The notes beneath the pieces were generated by a model. That model was not told the DNA's origin. It saw only the letters and a program-made list of their open reading frames with translations, and did no database searches. Below, in pieces: positions 1 to 12,640 of a DNA stretch of 64,000 nt. Within the stretch, counting starts at the first letter, position 1. Each line of letters starts with the position of its first letter. The translations under genes and the position numbers were made by a program. The stretch covers positions 434,001 to 498,000 of the forward strand of contig JBAMDO010000570.1 of the NCBI GenBank assembly GCA_037074765.1, given 5' to 3'. The stretch comes from Mansonella perstans (Eukaryota; Nematoda; Chromadorea; Rhabditida; Onchocercidae).

Positions 1-782
1 TTGAAAAAAAAAACTTTTGAATTCACAAACAAAAATGTTTGCAGTTCCTTAGAAAGCTTTTTAAAAAATGCATCAAACATTTGTCTTCAGCAGGATTATA
101 CTATAGTTGAAAAAAAATCCTCGCTGAGGCAGTCTAAAAGAGTTGTCGAGATGAAATAAGTTTTGAAAATTGGAAATTTCTTGTTGAAAGCTTGAAGGCA
201 TTGAGAAGTCCAAACAGAAAGACGATGTGCAAATAACTTTAAAACCAAAAGGCATGCGATGCAATCGAACTTTTTCCCCAGCGATTATTTACAAATTACG
301 GCATATTGATCGGTGTTAAAAAATGGACCAAAGACTGGTTAAGGTCAAAAAATGTTGTAGTGAGATGGTTGACAAAATCTCATAAAATTCCTTCTTAAAA
401 TGGATGTCAAAAGAAAGAGTCACATGTGAAAAAACAATCAATATGTAATGCTTTTGTGATTGTTCATGTTTTTTTCATCAATTAAAGGATTTTTAAAAGC
501 TTTTGAAGTTTCAAATGTTGCCATGGTTCATTTCTTTCGTTTGAAAGATTGTCAAGCTTTTAAAAATATGTCATGAAATAATTTCTTTGCTTGAATGCAA
601 ATTTCGAATGTGTCGTAAATAATTTTTTGCTTCAATGCAAATTTCTAAAATTTTAATTTTTGAATTTTTGAAATTTATAAAAAGTTTGATTTTGTCATTA
701 AAAACGGTGCAATAATAGAATTTTTGTTATTTATAGTTTAATTCAGTGCAGTCTTTGGTTGTTGCCATCAGTTCAGGAATTG
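1..782. other. AT-rich region upstream of the SH2 kinase gene
   Basis: No coding exon can be supported here; short open frames are interrupted and lack paired splice sites. The stretch is very AT-rich with repeated phrases around 590-660 (two copies of a TGCAAATTTC-type motif). A pyrimidine-poor AG at 775-776 lies 6 bases before the first ATG of the kinase and could be a trans-splice or splice acceptor. It presumably contains the kinase promoter. Confidence 0.4.
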
Positions 783-3700
783 ATGAAAGCGAAATCTTCC
801 AAGATAGTTCATTCAGGTGCGACTATTTTCCATATGTAATTAATTAATTAGTACGGAAAGAAAAGCCATTCTGCCTAAGCCTCAATAATATTTGATATTA
901 TTGAGGCAAAAATTAAAAAAAGTTTACTAAAACAATTCAAAATTAATTTTAACTCAGTGCTAATACTGCAATCATTGCAGTTTGATTGTAGAGAGGTGGG
1001 ACATCATTATTCCGTTTTGACTGGAATATGATAATTTTTTAATTACTGCTGAAAATTTAAGGATAAATAAAATTTAGAAAAGGGAAGAAAAAAAATTGAG
1101 GCAGAAGATATCCCAAAAGGCTTAGAGGATGAAGAATATTTCCATGGTCTTTTACCGCGGGAAGATTGCAACGAAATTTTGACCAAGGTTATATTCACAA
1201 TTTCAGGACATGGTGTTTAAAATAATGAAAACTTCCTCCTACTTATTCCCATAATTGGTTGATTACTTTTGCTCCAACTTTTTCTTCGCATAACAATGTT
1301 ATGCAAATAATAATTTCGATATAGGCTGGAGATTTCCTCGTACGTGTATCACAGCCAAGGCCAACTGATCCACGTGAGATAATCATATCAGTACGCATAT
1401 CTAAGGAACAATCGGGACAGCCAGTCCGTTTATAATATTTTTTAATGTGAAAATAATTGCATCGAAAATTATTTCAAAAAACGCTCATAATTAATAAATA
1501 TAAGTTTATACTTAAGTAAACTTTGGATATTGTCATAAAATATATTTTTTTTTGCTTCATTGATTTAAATGACAACGAATCTTGATAGCTTATCAATCCT
1601 TCAATTCTTTTAGATTCGCCATATAATTGTGAAGAAGCAAAAGCTTCCGAACGGTCAAATTGTATGGATTGCAATTGAAGCAATCAAATTCACTTCATTT
1701 ATCGAATTAATTGACCATTATGTGAAAAGCGGCGATCCAATTAATCCCGAAGTAAGGTTCTCTCCAAAAAAAAAATTGAATTGTAAAAAGTTTCAATTCA
1801 AAAATAGTTACTCAAATTTTCCAGTTATATATTTCATGATAAACTGATAAGTAAAAAATCATATGAACTAGTGATTTTATTTTTTATATTTCCAGTAACA
1901 TGATTTTAATAAGTTCGAAGTGATTACTTTTGCGTAATTAATCTTCACATCATTTTTTCGTAATAAGTTATTGCTCTATCAAAAGTAATATGCGGCAACA
2001 ATTTTTCACAAACGACCAGGATGCTTTAAAAAATTACAATGTTCTATGATACCATCATTGCTTAATTAATTCATATCGTCAAGCATTCTAGAGTTTTTCA
2101 ATTCTTTTCATTGGTATTTCACTAAAATATCTTAATTTTATATAAAATTTTCATATTAGGAAATTTGAGTAATAAAAAGATTTTGTTGTTAGAAAGAAGC
2201 AAAGAACTAATTGGAGCAGTTTGAAGCATATTTTACAGCTTGCGATAATTAATTTAATTAAACTTTTCGCTAACTTGAAAAACATTAATTTAATGCAGGT
2301 GGAAAGTAGCGTGCTGATCAAAGCAATTAAGCGTCAATCGTGGGAATTAAGTCATGATAACATTACACTCAAGGAAATGCTTGGCAGTGGCGCATTTGGT
2401 GAAGTACGAGCCGGCGAAGTGACCATTAACAAGAAAAAAATTGAATGTGCTGTGAAACTTGTTAGTATCTAAATAAAACTTTTTTTTTGGTTACATTCTG
2501 AATTTCAACAAAGAAATCAGACCTAATTATATGAACTTTTAATTACATGGATTTAAAATTTTTTCTCCGAAGAACATTTTTTGCATTTGTTTATTTCTCT
2601 TTCCTCATCAATTCAGGCTAAAGTTGTGCTTTCGGAAGAGTACATGGCACTTAGAAAGGAGAAAATTAAGGAAATGATGCACGAAGCGCGCTTGATGCGA
2701 CACTTTGATCACGACAACATCGTTCGTATCTACGGCGTTGCAGTTGATCGTGAACCACTAATGATTGTGATTGAATTGGTAAAGAAATTACGAAGCTAGT
2801 ATTTGTCGCATTTTATGAAGCTATTCCAAAAAAAAAAAAAAAAAAAATCATTAAATGTTGGCAAAAAAAAAAGGATTTGAAAATAAAATTGTTGAATTTA
2901 AAATTCCTTGGAATACTATTTTATTGTCTAAAACAATATAACTGTGATAATTTGTTAAGTAATTAACAGATTAAAGGAGGGTGTCTCTCGGAGGATTTGC
3001 AACAGCGCAAAGGTAATATCTCAGATGATGAAAAAGTTGAGAAAATGTGTCTCGGTGCTGCATATGGCTTGCAATATTTGCATTCAAAGAAATGCATTCA
3101 TCGGGACATAGCTGCCCGAAATATTTTATACACTAAGGACAAAGTGGTTTGATTTATTTCTTTTAAATTTTTCTTGGTATTTTTCTCAAATTATTAAAAA
3201 TCAAATTTTCTGTTTATTATTTTATTTGTTTATCACTTATTTTTTCTTTTATGAATATATGCTTTGCCTTTTCTTCTTTAATCATCAAGCAATTATGAAG
3301 CTCAATATCTTTTTCGCACTTTAATTAGTAGTAATTTTTAATTATTTTATTGAAAAAGAATGTAAGCATTAATGAGAAATTATAAGGCAGAATAATTTTT
3401 TTTTTCCAGGCTAAAATAAGTGATTTTGGTTTGTCGCGTGAGGGGACAATTTATAGAATGAAAACAATAAAGAAAGTACCAATCAAGTGGACAGCTCCAG
3501 AAACTATTACTACATTTGTTTATAGTTTGAAAACAGATGTTTATTCATTTAGTATAACGGTATGGGAAATATTCGCTGATGGCGAGGAACCGTACAAGGG
3601 ACTGACCAATTCGGAAGTGAAAAAAATGGTCATTGCAAAATGATTTCCGTACTTTTTTTTTGTTGAATAAAATTGTGATGTATGCAAAGAATGTATTTAG

Positions 3701-4443
3701 GTAGTACAAGGAGAACGGATGGAAATACCAGAAGTACCGCATGGTATCTCATCGTTAATTAGACATTGCTGGGATCAGAATGTGGAAACTCGTTGGACGA
3801 TGAGCACCGTAATTTAGCTTTTCATTAAAAGTTTATAATTAATATATATAGATCTTGTGATATCTGTAAGACACGTAAAAATTAAGCCTTTCTTAAAAAA
3901 ATAAAAAGTAATTAGTTGAATTAAGCTTTAGGTTTTATTTCCTTAAAACTTGATTAATTATAAACTATGACACTTATTTTATGCCCCACAAACTTCCTCA
4001 CATATTTTACTTATGCTTTGCTTTGCTACGCTTCGAATATTCTTTAAGGCAGTGAAGAAATTGGAAAAAATTGCCAAACAGATCAATCCTACGATAAAAC
4101 TAAGCAATGTGAGCGTAGTTGGATCGGATTCAGAAAAGGAAGTGAGCTTTTATAAGAAAGTTATTGATTCTATCAAGAAAAGCTCAACATCCATTAAAAG
4201 TAATCCACAAAGTCCTGGAACGCAGCATTCGGTAAGCATTCCCAATTGTATACACAAATATCAGCTGCAGTTCATGGATCAAAAATCACAACTATATTGA
4301 AATAATTGATTAATTTTAATAAAATTTCATAGTGAAAATTTTACACTGAAAAGACTTTAAAAAGAAAAAAAATTTAATAAGCCAACAATTTAATTTAATT
4401 TCAGAGCAAAAGAATGCGAGAGGTTATGAAAACTAAGAAATAA
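783..4443 (+). CDS. SH2-domain non-receptor tyrosine kinase, Fes/Fer-related (SPE-8-like)
   Basis: Eleven exons: 783-816, 1078-1187, 1325-1423, 1614-1751, 2299-2460, 2617-2778, 2970-3146, 3410-3628, 3701-3808, 4049-4231, 4405-4443; they sum to 1431 nt, 476 residues. An SH2 domain begins near residue 33 (EYFHGLL) and holds the phosphotyrosine-binding FLVR motif with Arg55. The kinase domain starts near residue 140: glycine loop GSGAFGEV (156-163), Lys180 in [12 protein letters not shown] with Asp281, DFG at 299-301, WTAPE at 322-325, and a possible activation-loop Tyr309. There is no F-BAR region, so it matches the short SH2-kinase class expanded in nematodes (SPE-8 group, often sperm-specific in Caenorhabditis) rather than full-length Fer. 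It would phosphorylate protein tyrosines in the cytoplasm; substrate unknown. The first exon is the least certain part: it is chosen because phase 1 joins perfectly to the SH2 exon and an AG lies just upstream. Confidence 0.88.
879..907. repeat. Perfect 13-bp hairpin with 3-nt loop
   Basis: GCCTCAATAATAT is followed after TTG by its exact reverse complement. It lies in the first intron of the SH2 kinase model. It could form a cruciform or RNA hairpin; no function is implied. Confidence 0.7.
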
Positions 4444-5666
4444 ATGACATCATTTCAGTCGCATTTATGCAAGTCACTGTTTTCATTTTTTATCCTAATG
4501 GCACTGTGAAATTTTGAAATTGTTAATTTCAATGCAATTAGGATGTCATTAAAGGATCATAAACAAATAAAACAGCATGTTGAACTAAGCCTTGCCAACT
4601 TTGCTGTTGTGAAATTTAATTTTCATTTTCTCAATGTCCGCAAAATAGAAAGAGAGAAAAGGAGCAAAAGAGTGAGAGAAAAAAAAGAAAAAAATGAAAA
4701 TAAAAGAATTCATTAAAACAATTATATTTTGAAGAGATGTTTGAAAAGTGTTGTCGGAGTTAAATGAGAAATTGGAATCGTTGCATGAGCCCATTCAATG
4801 CTAACAAAATTTTCCATTTATTTCCAAGTGACAATTTTTACATGAAAAGTTTGGAAGGAAATTAATTAACAATGTTATAACAGAACTTTCGAATTAAATA
4901 AAATGCACTGAATCAGCAATTAGGAATCAAATTTAGTGCAGTCAGCAAAATAGTTTATTTAAATTCATTTTAATGCATGTCAAAAACATTGTAAAAAAAA
5001 AAAAAAAAAAAAAAACTGAGGTCAAATGTCGTACAATGACGCATAATTCCGTAAAGCATAAAACAATCTTTAAGAAAGGAAACACACACACACATACAAA
5101 TTCAAAGTACATTTGGAACTGCGCCTTATAAATGACACGTTGATTTTTCGGCTGAAAACAATAGTAAAAAAAAAGTTGAGGTCAAATGTCAAAGCAATTA
5201 AAATTCTTTTCTGCAAAGTAGAGGTAATTAAACAATACGTGTAAACAACCACCAGTAAGATGCAATTTTGCTTTCCATTGGCAAAAATTCAAATCTTTTT
5301 TCGAAAAAAATTTATTTCTGCTTTTTTTCCGAAATTCTTGAATTACGTCATCCGTCAAAGAAGTATATAGTTTTATGGAGCACTAAACCGGACTTTAAAT
5401 GAAACCAGAACAGAACGAAATGAAAATAAAAAAGAAAGAAAAGAGTGATCATCAAGAGTTCAAATATTTGATGAAATTTTTTCTCTACAAAATTTAGGTG
5501 AAATAAATTTCCGTAATGAAAGCAATTATTTCGATATCAACAATTATCCCTCTGAAATTAACTTTTCCTTTCTTTTTTCTTTAATTCATTAAAATGTAAT
5601 AGTAAAAGATAGGAAATATTGATTGATTTCCTCTATTTTTTTTCTTTCAAAAAAATTTTAAAAATG
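4444..5666. other. Convergent intergenic region between SH2 kinase and bZIP gene
   Basis: This holds the 3' ends of two converging genes. An AATAAA about 120 bases after the kinase stop (near 4566) is a likely polyadenylation signal. Contains an A-run near 4990-5015 and a short CA repeat near 5082-5094. No additional gene seen. Confidence 0.5.
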
Positions 5667-8274
5667 TTATCGTTGAAGAATGGTAGCATTTTTAGCTGCA
5701 TGTAATGCTTTCAATTGTTCCAATTCCTGATTCAAACGATTCATCTCCCTTCGAAGTTCATCGTTTTCTGCTTCCAATTGCTGCGCACGTTTACTACGAT
5801 ATTCAAATTGTGCCCGACGATTTGCGCGACATCGTTTTGCTGCTTCATTGTTACGTCGTCTACGATCCATGTACTGTTGCTATAATGTTTCCAGTATAGT
5901 ATTGTCACACCTCTCCACAATGTAGAGAAGCTTGCATACTTTTAGCATCAGATTCCTTGCTAATTCTGACGTGGTATATGTCTTCAATAGGGTTTCCTAT
6001 GCCAGAGAAGTGTCAACCGATAGTTTAGACAAATGTATCCACGAAAAAGAAAGGATAGCTTTCTAGCTTCAAGCAATCATTCTAGGAGGGCAACTCTAAC
6101 TCCAAACCCGGATAGATGAAACTCGTTACATTATAAAGTCATTCATCTAAACAAAAAAAAAAAAAAAAGGATATTCTAACTGAATAATCTACGATCTGAT
6201 GATGACTTCGCTGTCACCATTTAAATTTGCCAAGTTCTAGCAGATGAAGCAAGGACTAAAGGTGGGACCAATTTTTGTGCACGTTGTGCTTATTTGAAAA
6301 AAAAAGTCTTTACGCGAATAATTCGGATGATATGCCTAGATTTGCATCAAACGAGATCTTCCCAAATATTTGATCACAAAGCCTAATTATTATGATGAGT
6401 TCTGAAGAAGAATTTTGAATGTTTCATTAATCCGGAACTAAGTATAATAATTTCAGTATTAATAAAGAGAGATCGCTGATAACACCCGCTTTACCTTGCT
6501 AGATGGTCGTGAGCGTAAAGCTTTGACAATTGCGGAATGTTTCGGTGCTGGACTAAGTTGTGATCTCATTGAATCAGTTGTACTATTGTTACTAGCTGAT
6601 GATTCCATGCTATCACTGCTATCACTTTTAGTTGTTGAGGTGCCGCAACACATTGCATCAGACTTGAATGATGCATTTGATGTCACGGATCGTGTTCCTG
6701 GGACTGTTAAAGCAGTACTCAAATTTACTGCCAAACTACTCAAACAGTTTTTCAAATCATTCTGCAAATAAACCATCTATTTCGTACATTAAATTTTAAA
6801 ATGGAACTTTTTTGAAATTATGCGTCGATTTCAACTTCAGCGATCTGCACAATTTCAATCATGGAATACGTCTAACATGGAAGTGGTGGAGACTCCAGCT
6901 GCCAATCGTTCTTAGCAGTGCTAAGATAGCTAAACTGCTTGAACTTTTCAAATAGCTATTAATTCCCGATTAAATTCCTGTTGAGAAGTCGGCTAATTTG
7001 CTCAATCTTTTAGGACCAGTTCTAAGGATCAAAGAAAAAACTATTTTTGCGCTATTTCGAAGCATAAATTAATGTAAAGACTTTTAAAAGTTTAACTAGA
7101 AAAAATTTTATTTTTTGGATTTAATTTACATCTTTGGGTGATGTATTGTTGAGACCAGAATGAGTATCGGTTCGACTTTGTGCAACCAGTGGTGAGGTCC
7201 GTTTAGTGGAGAGTAGCGAGCCAAGCAAAGATCGTGGTTTATCATCCGGATCGCTTTCTCTGGCTTTGTCTGAAGAAGATGATGAATGTGCCAAAGCGTC
7301 GTTCGATATTTGCTTCTCCGTTTCAGTTTCTGTCGATAAATGTGGTTCTCGTTCCAACAATCGGTATCGTAAAACATGAGATGGATCAGATGGTGTTTCT
7401 ATAAGAATAATAATTTACGCACTTCAGTCTCTAGACCACATCAACGGTATATCAAGCCAGTGATCCGTAAAGTATTACCGCGAATTGAGTAATCCAAAGG
7501 TGTCGCATCAGTTGTTGATGAATCGGGACTATAACTTTGTGTGGTGCTTGTTGGATCGCGAGAACTATGAAACGGTTGAAAAGCACCATGTCCAGAAGAA
7601 ATTATTGTTGATGATGATAAACAGCAATTCTGAAATAGTTCTCAGAAATAGTTTACTGGAATAGTTTTCAGTAAACAAATATATAAAAAAATTAAATCAA
7701 ATGTAATTAATGTTACGCTGCATATATTTCTCTTATTATCAAAATAGTGCTGATATATTCTGAAAATATTAAATGTATCTTAAAATAACTTACTTGCTGT
7801 GCCTGTTGCAGTGCAGCCTGGAGAGTGCATATTTGTAACGCTGGAAATTGTTGTACTGCAGATGCAGCTACTTGTGATGCAGCATTGGCACTTGCAGGAG
7901 TCAAGAGTGACGTTGAAGCAGTTCCAGATGGTGGAAAAATTGGCGAAGGAATGGAACCGGGTGGTGTAGCAAGTAAAGGAGTAGCAGCAAATAAATGTGT
8001 GGGAAACATTGGTAATTTTGTTGCTGGTCCAATAACATTTGCCAAATTAGTTGCAAATGTTGTTACCGATGAAACCGGTAGTGATGGTACCTTAGGTATG
8101 ATTGCACCAACAGTATCCTTTCTTTGTGCTGTTGATAGAATGACTGTATCAGGAGCGGTAGATGTTGCCAAACGCAATGCTTGTTGTTCTTGCTGCTGAT
8201 GCTGCTGCTGTTGTTGTTGCTGTTGTTGTTGTTGTTGCTGCTGTTGTTGCTGTTGCTGCTGTTGTTGTTGTTGC

Positions 8275-8326
<52 letters not shown>

Positions 8327-8331
8327 GCTAC

Positions 8332-8378
<47 letters not shown>

Positions 8379-9013
8379 TTTTAATCGACTCCTCAGCAGA
8401 TTATTTTCTTTTGTTAATTCGAGTAACTTTTGTTCCATAATCTGAAATTCAATTCGAAAAATTAAATTTGCTTAAATAAATATCGCACTTTTAATTGTTT
8501 TTTGCTATACCAAAAATTGAATTCATTTCGTTCATATTAAAAATATGCTCCTATTTTAAAATATATAAATACCATATCATTTATACGACGTTTTTCGCGT
8601 GACCTCTTCGTAATATCGTTGTTATCTCGCCGCTTCTCCCAATACATATCATTTCGGCTACTTTCGTTTGATCTGTTCCAGAATAATTTTTTTTTGTTAG
8701 AAGATAATCACAATCTTTTTAATAATCTTTCACATCTATCTAAGAAAAAAATTTTTTGTATTTCCATCAAATGTCTTAATTTCTTTCTTTTGGATCTGAA
8801 ATTAGATCATATAAAGTAAAAGAAATTTATGAAATAAACAAACCGCCTGTTTGAGTTGATATTGTTTGGCGCTGGTGAAATAGATGTTTCGGAGCTGTTC
8901 GATGAATCCGATGCGGGTCGTTCTATGTGACTGCTAGAACTAATTAGATTCAAACCTCGTAACGATGAAGATGAATGTGAACTTGAACACGACTCAATAC
9001 CCAATCCATCCAT
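5667..9013 (-). CDS. Transcription factor with two bZIP domains and a polyglutamine tract (in-frame TAG inside the tract)
   Basis: Seven exons, transcribed right to left: 8844-9013, 8573-8672, 7794-8441, 7479-7629, 7130-7398, 6495-6761, 5667-5879. All junctions match in phase (1818 nt, 605 residues if the TAG at 8328-8330 is ignored). A Ser-rich start leads to a first bZIP at about residues 67-111 that looks like Vrille/NFIL3: [10 protein letters not shown], then [10 protein letters not shown] and a zipper [13 protein letters not shown]. Next come 16 Gln, the TAG, 42 more Gln, then Ala/Pro/Thr- and Ser-rich regions. A second, canonical bZIP is at about 535-598 ([13 protein letters not shown], then four leucines at seven-residue spacing). 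Expected to bind DNA as a dimer in the nucleus. Read literally, the TAG ends a 127-residue protein holding only the first bZIP; the open frame resumes on both sides of it. Whether this is one gene, two genes or a sequencing or allelic artefact needs transcripts. Confidence 0.8.
8181..8378 (-). repeat. CAG/CAA trinucleotide tract encoding polyglutamine
   Basis: Read on the minus strand this is a mixed CAG/CAA array: 16 Gln codons (8331-8378), one TAG (8328-8330), 42 Gln codons (8202-8327), then codons for His, Gln and Glu. Frame is kept throughout, and both flanks are open in that same frame. Interruption by CAA would be expected to slow slippage of pure CAG runs. Confidence 0.95.
8328..8330 (-). 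other. In-frame TAG stop within the polyglutamine tract
   Basis: The plus-strand triplet CTA sits in the same register as the surrounding CTG/TTG triplets, so the minus strand reads CAG TAG CAA. One C-to-T change of a CAG codon would produce it. The frame is open for 37 codons upstream in the exon and for more than 175 codons downstream. Confidence 0.95.
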
Positions 9014-10459
9014 TACATATCTGCAAATACCCTTTGCTTTTACTTTTGATTTATTTTTTAAGCATTCGTTTTTACCAAACTTATCAAATTAGAGAATATT
9101 ATCAGAATTATTAATAAACAATTCAAAGTGACTATAACTAACTGAAAGAAGAATAAAATCGAATAATTAATTACATTTAAAATAATTTTAATTCATTTAT
9201 TTCATTTATGTATACATTAGATTCAAAGAAAAAAAGCGGCAATATGATTTATGCAACTAACGAAATAAAATGTTATCATTTTCAGTAACTTTGTAATTTA
9301 TTTCAGTAAAAATTTTAGTTTGCTATTTAATGAATTTTATTAGTCAATTGGCACTTGTTGCTAAACATAGAGTTAAACAATTTGAATTTAGTAAAATTTT
9401 AATCGCTTTGCTTTTCAAGTACAAAGTACTGTGATTTTAATTAAATATTACCCTTTATCTTTGATAGTCTCATGAATGTATCAAGAAATAGACGTTCATA
9501 ACAATTTCGATATTATAACACTAAAAACAATAATGGTGTCGATAATCATCACTCCATAATATTTCGCATAAGTAAATTTGAGGCTAAGTATATTTGATGA
9601 CAGTAATTAAGCGTGGAATGACATTGTTTATCGAAAGTAATAGTAACGATGATTGAGATAATAATAATTAACAATTAATAATGATAATGATAATGGTGAA
9701 AATTAGTAATGATAATGGAAACAGCGCAAGTCATAAGGATGATTATAGTGATAATGAAGTTTAGTGTAAACAAGTTTTTAAAAGTGAAAGAAGATGAAAA
9801 TGGAAGTAGAACTGGATACAGTACTAACACTGGTGGTGATTGATAATCGGAGATATGTGAGCAATGATCATAAGTGAATTTGTTTTGAAAAACGAGATTT
9901 TCTATACATGGTTGTCTGATACTGGCATTACATCGGGCACGTCCATTAATAATAATAACCGGTTACGGATTAATAACCGGATACTGATATAAGAAGGAAA
10001 ATGAAGGTCATTTAATTTTACTAATGATGCTTACTTTAGCTTAAAACTTATCATTCTCATTATTCTAATCCATTAATCTTTGCAATTTTAAAATTAAAAT
10101 TATTTGTTGAGCAAATTAAAGGTAAAATTGAAGTAACGCAATGCAGGTGGTTTTTCTTCTTTTTAAGTGTGGGTAATTTCGTGGGTAATTTCATTTTCAT
10201 TGAATCTATACGATGAATTCAATTTTTAAAGAATAAATATTAAACTTTTAAATGGTTTGAATCGGGCAGAAAGCACCATGCCTAATAATTCTATTGCTTT
10301 TTTTTTTTTTTTTTTTTACATCAGAATTACAGCAACAACGAAACGAACGTAGCCAAACTTGCTAAAGTACAGAGTTAGTTGATTTTCAAAAAATATTTAA
10401 ATTTAGCCAAACTTGCTAAAATATATTTAAAATTAGTTGTAGTAAAGTGCACAACCTAC

Positions 10460-10514
10460 CATCGGATATATTTCAGCTTTTCCAGATGCTTTTGCTTGAT
10501 TACTTTCTTCAAGC
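10460..10514 (-). other. Possible 5' non-coding exon of the double-bZIP gene
   Basis: On the minus strand a 55-nt block is bounded by TTCTAG at its 5' end and a good donor (ATG followed by GTAGGT) at its 3' end. Joined to the first bZIP exon (acceptor TTTGCAG, first exon base 9020) it would put an in-frame TGA just before the ATG at 9013, so it could only be 5' untranslated sequence. Weak, because nothing but the two splice sites supports it. Confidence 0.25.
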
Positions 10515-12589
10515 CTAGAATTAAATGAAATTATTATTAGAATAATCAAACAAGCAATTCATTCATTATATGACTTATTGTTCTTCAATTTCAGCGCATA
10601 TTTAGAAATCATCGAGAGGTTTTTTTTTTGGCCAGGAATAAAGCTTGCCTGACTTATCCAATCACAAATGATATATTTGCATTATTTTCATTCTATGTTG
10701 CTAATCATATTTTTCTGCCAATTTTGCTTTCCTCCTTTGAACATAGTCAAAATAGCCAAGCAAACTGAAATCGATTAAGCTTTCTTTAAACATCGTTGAA
10801 AAGGTGCGGGAAGTTTATGAAAACTTCTTTATGGACTTATCGCGATTTCGAGAATTAAGTTAAAGAAGAATATATAAGCAATAATTAAATACAGATATAA
10901 CAATTAACAATTTGCTAATGACAATGTCATAGGAATCGTATGTATTTCTCAAAAAATATATTAAAATTATTCGTTGAAAAAGTCTGTATTTATCATCAGA
11001 ATGTGATATTTATCATCAAATTGATAGTTTTGAAAGATTCTGATGTCTGCGAGTAAATCTTTCAGCAAAGTTCTAGTAGATGCAGTAAAACTGAATGCTC
11101 CTGAATTAACTTTTTCAATTCATTTACCGTGAAAAACTTCCTTTCGTTAATTCTCCAAAGTAAAATTATCGATAATAGAGGAAATTATATTGCGTATGAG
11201 TACGAGAAGTGAAAGTCTCGCAATGCTCAATTCTGATGATAAATAGTTAGTTACAAGGTCATTACTGTATCTGAATATGTTATGTATCGGTGTTTTTTTT
11301 TTTTTTTGTTTTCTTCCGTAGTTTTATAAATTCATTGTATACTTGCATTTCAAACATAATAGCAAAAAAAGAACCCGTCCAAACATTACATCTATGTTTT
11401 GGGCGAGATTTTTAATATTAGTACAGTTACACTGTCCATGATACAGTGAGGGCAATTAACCTTGAAACGACAGGTGAGATTGTCAAAGGGAGAAAAATGA
11501 TAGCATAGCAAAATGAAATGAAACGGACAAACGAATAGGTAAGAGAACGAATGGATGAAAAACCGATAGGAAGAAAATTTCCATTGCAATTGTAAAGAAG
11601 GAGTTTTTTTTGATTCATTTTTTTAAAAAAAAGGTATATTTCAAGGTAACAATTGATTATTGCAAAGAAAGATTCATTCCTCAAACTTATGCATTTTCAA
11701 TTTTTTGCGCGAAAAAATTTGAATTTTAGAAAGCAAGAAATGTATATTAATGCAAAATAAAAGTACAAAGCAAAGAAGTAAAGGCAAACTTTAAAGTAAA
11801 TACAAAAGCTCAAAAGTAAAAGTACAAACTTAAAAGTACTCAAACTAAAGTAAACTTGGCAAAAAAAAGTATAAAGTTGCAAAGCAAGAGCTCATGGGGT
11901 TAAAGTACACAATGATATTGATAGTAGAAAATGTCAACCTTTTATAATTCAAGCATATCTAATATCGATATAATTAAAATTATTCGTTAATTTAATTATT
12001 TTTGGCTGTATTTTGATCTTTAAAATGCTTTATTAGAATTTTTTTGGTGAAATTTTGGGTGGAATAACTTAATGATTGAACAAATCTGAATTAAATGCTT
12101 AATTTCAACATTTCAAAGAAGTTCGAAGTTTTCCAATTGAAATATCGTTTTGAATTATTCTTTTCGATTTCACTTGCACCATTTTAATTCTGCTTGCAAA
12201 ACTCGTACAGTGCAGTGAAGAGTGTAAAAAATAGCGAAGAAGTCAAAACTAACTGGATATGTGGGTGGGTTAAAATTAATGAAAGTTTCCCTTCTCATAA
12301 AGAAAAGTTTTTAAAGAGATCGTTTTCCTAACTTTGAAAATCCACCGGGTAGTTTTAAGTGGGAGATTCAGGCATCATGGAATACGGCGCATTTTTGCCA
12401 ACAAGATTGATTGCAATTCCATTAAGCAGCTAAAAATACTTAAGGAAGTTCGAAAAAATTTGCTAGAAATGATTTGAATCGGTGGTTGGATAGAATGTGA
12501 AGAGGCTCAAAAATTGATTTCACAGGTGATGTATGGTCTATTTGTGTATCTGTGTGTGTCTGTGTGGAACAATGAACGGGTCACTGAAA

Positions 12590-12640
12590 GGACAGACAGG
12601 GTCAGGTTCCCGCCTCTGTGACCTTCGTGAGGTCAATGTC
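12590..12640. promoter_or_regulatory. Cluster of AGGTCA-type half sites
   Basis: TGACCT and AGGTCA (12619-12635) are arranged as an everted pair with a 5-bp spacer. An AGGGTCAGGTTCC element starts about 20 bp earlier and a GGGTCA lies near 12578. AGGTCA is the half site of many nuclear receptors. The block is more GC-rich than its surroundings, but no experiment supports binding. Confidence 0.25.

Noticed and set aside
8162..8440. Poly-valine and poly-leucine frames on the plus strand
   Set aside because: They are shadow frames of the CAG/CAA tract; flanking codons and splice sites support only the minus-strand polyglutamine frame.
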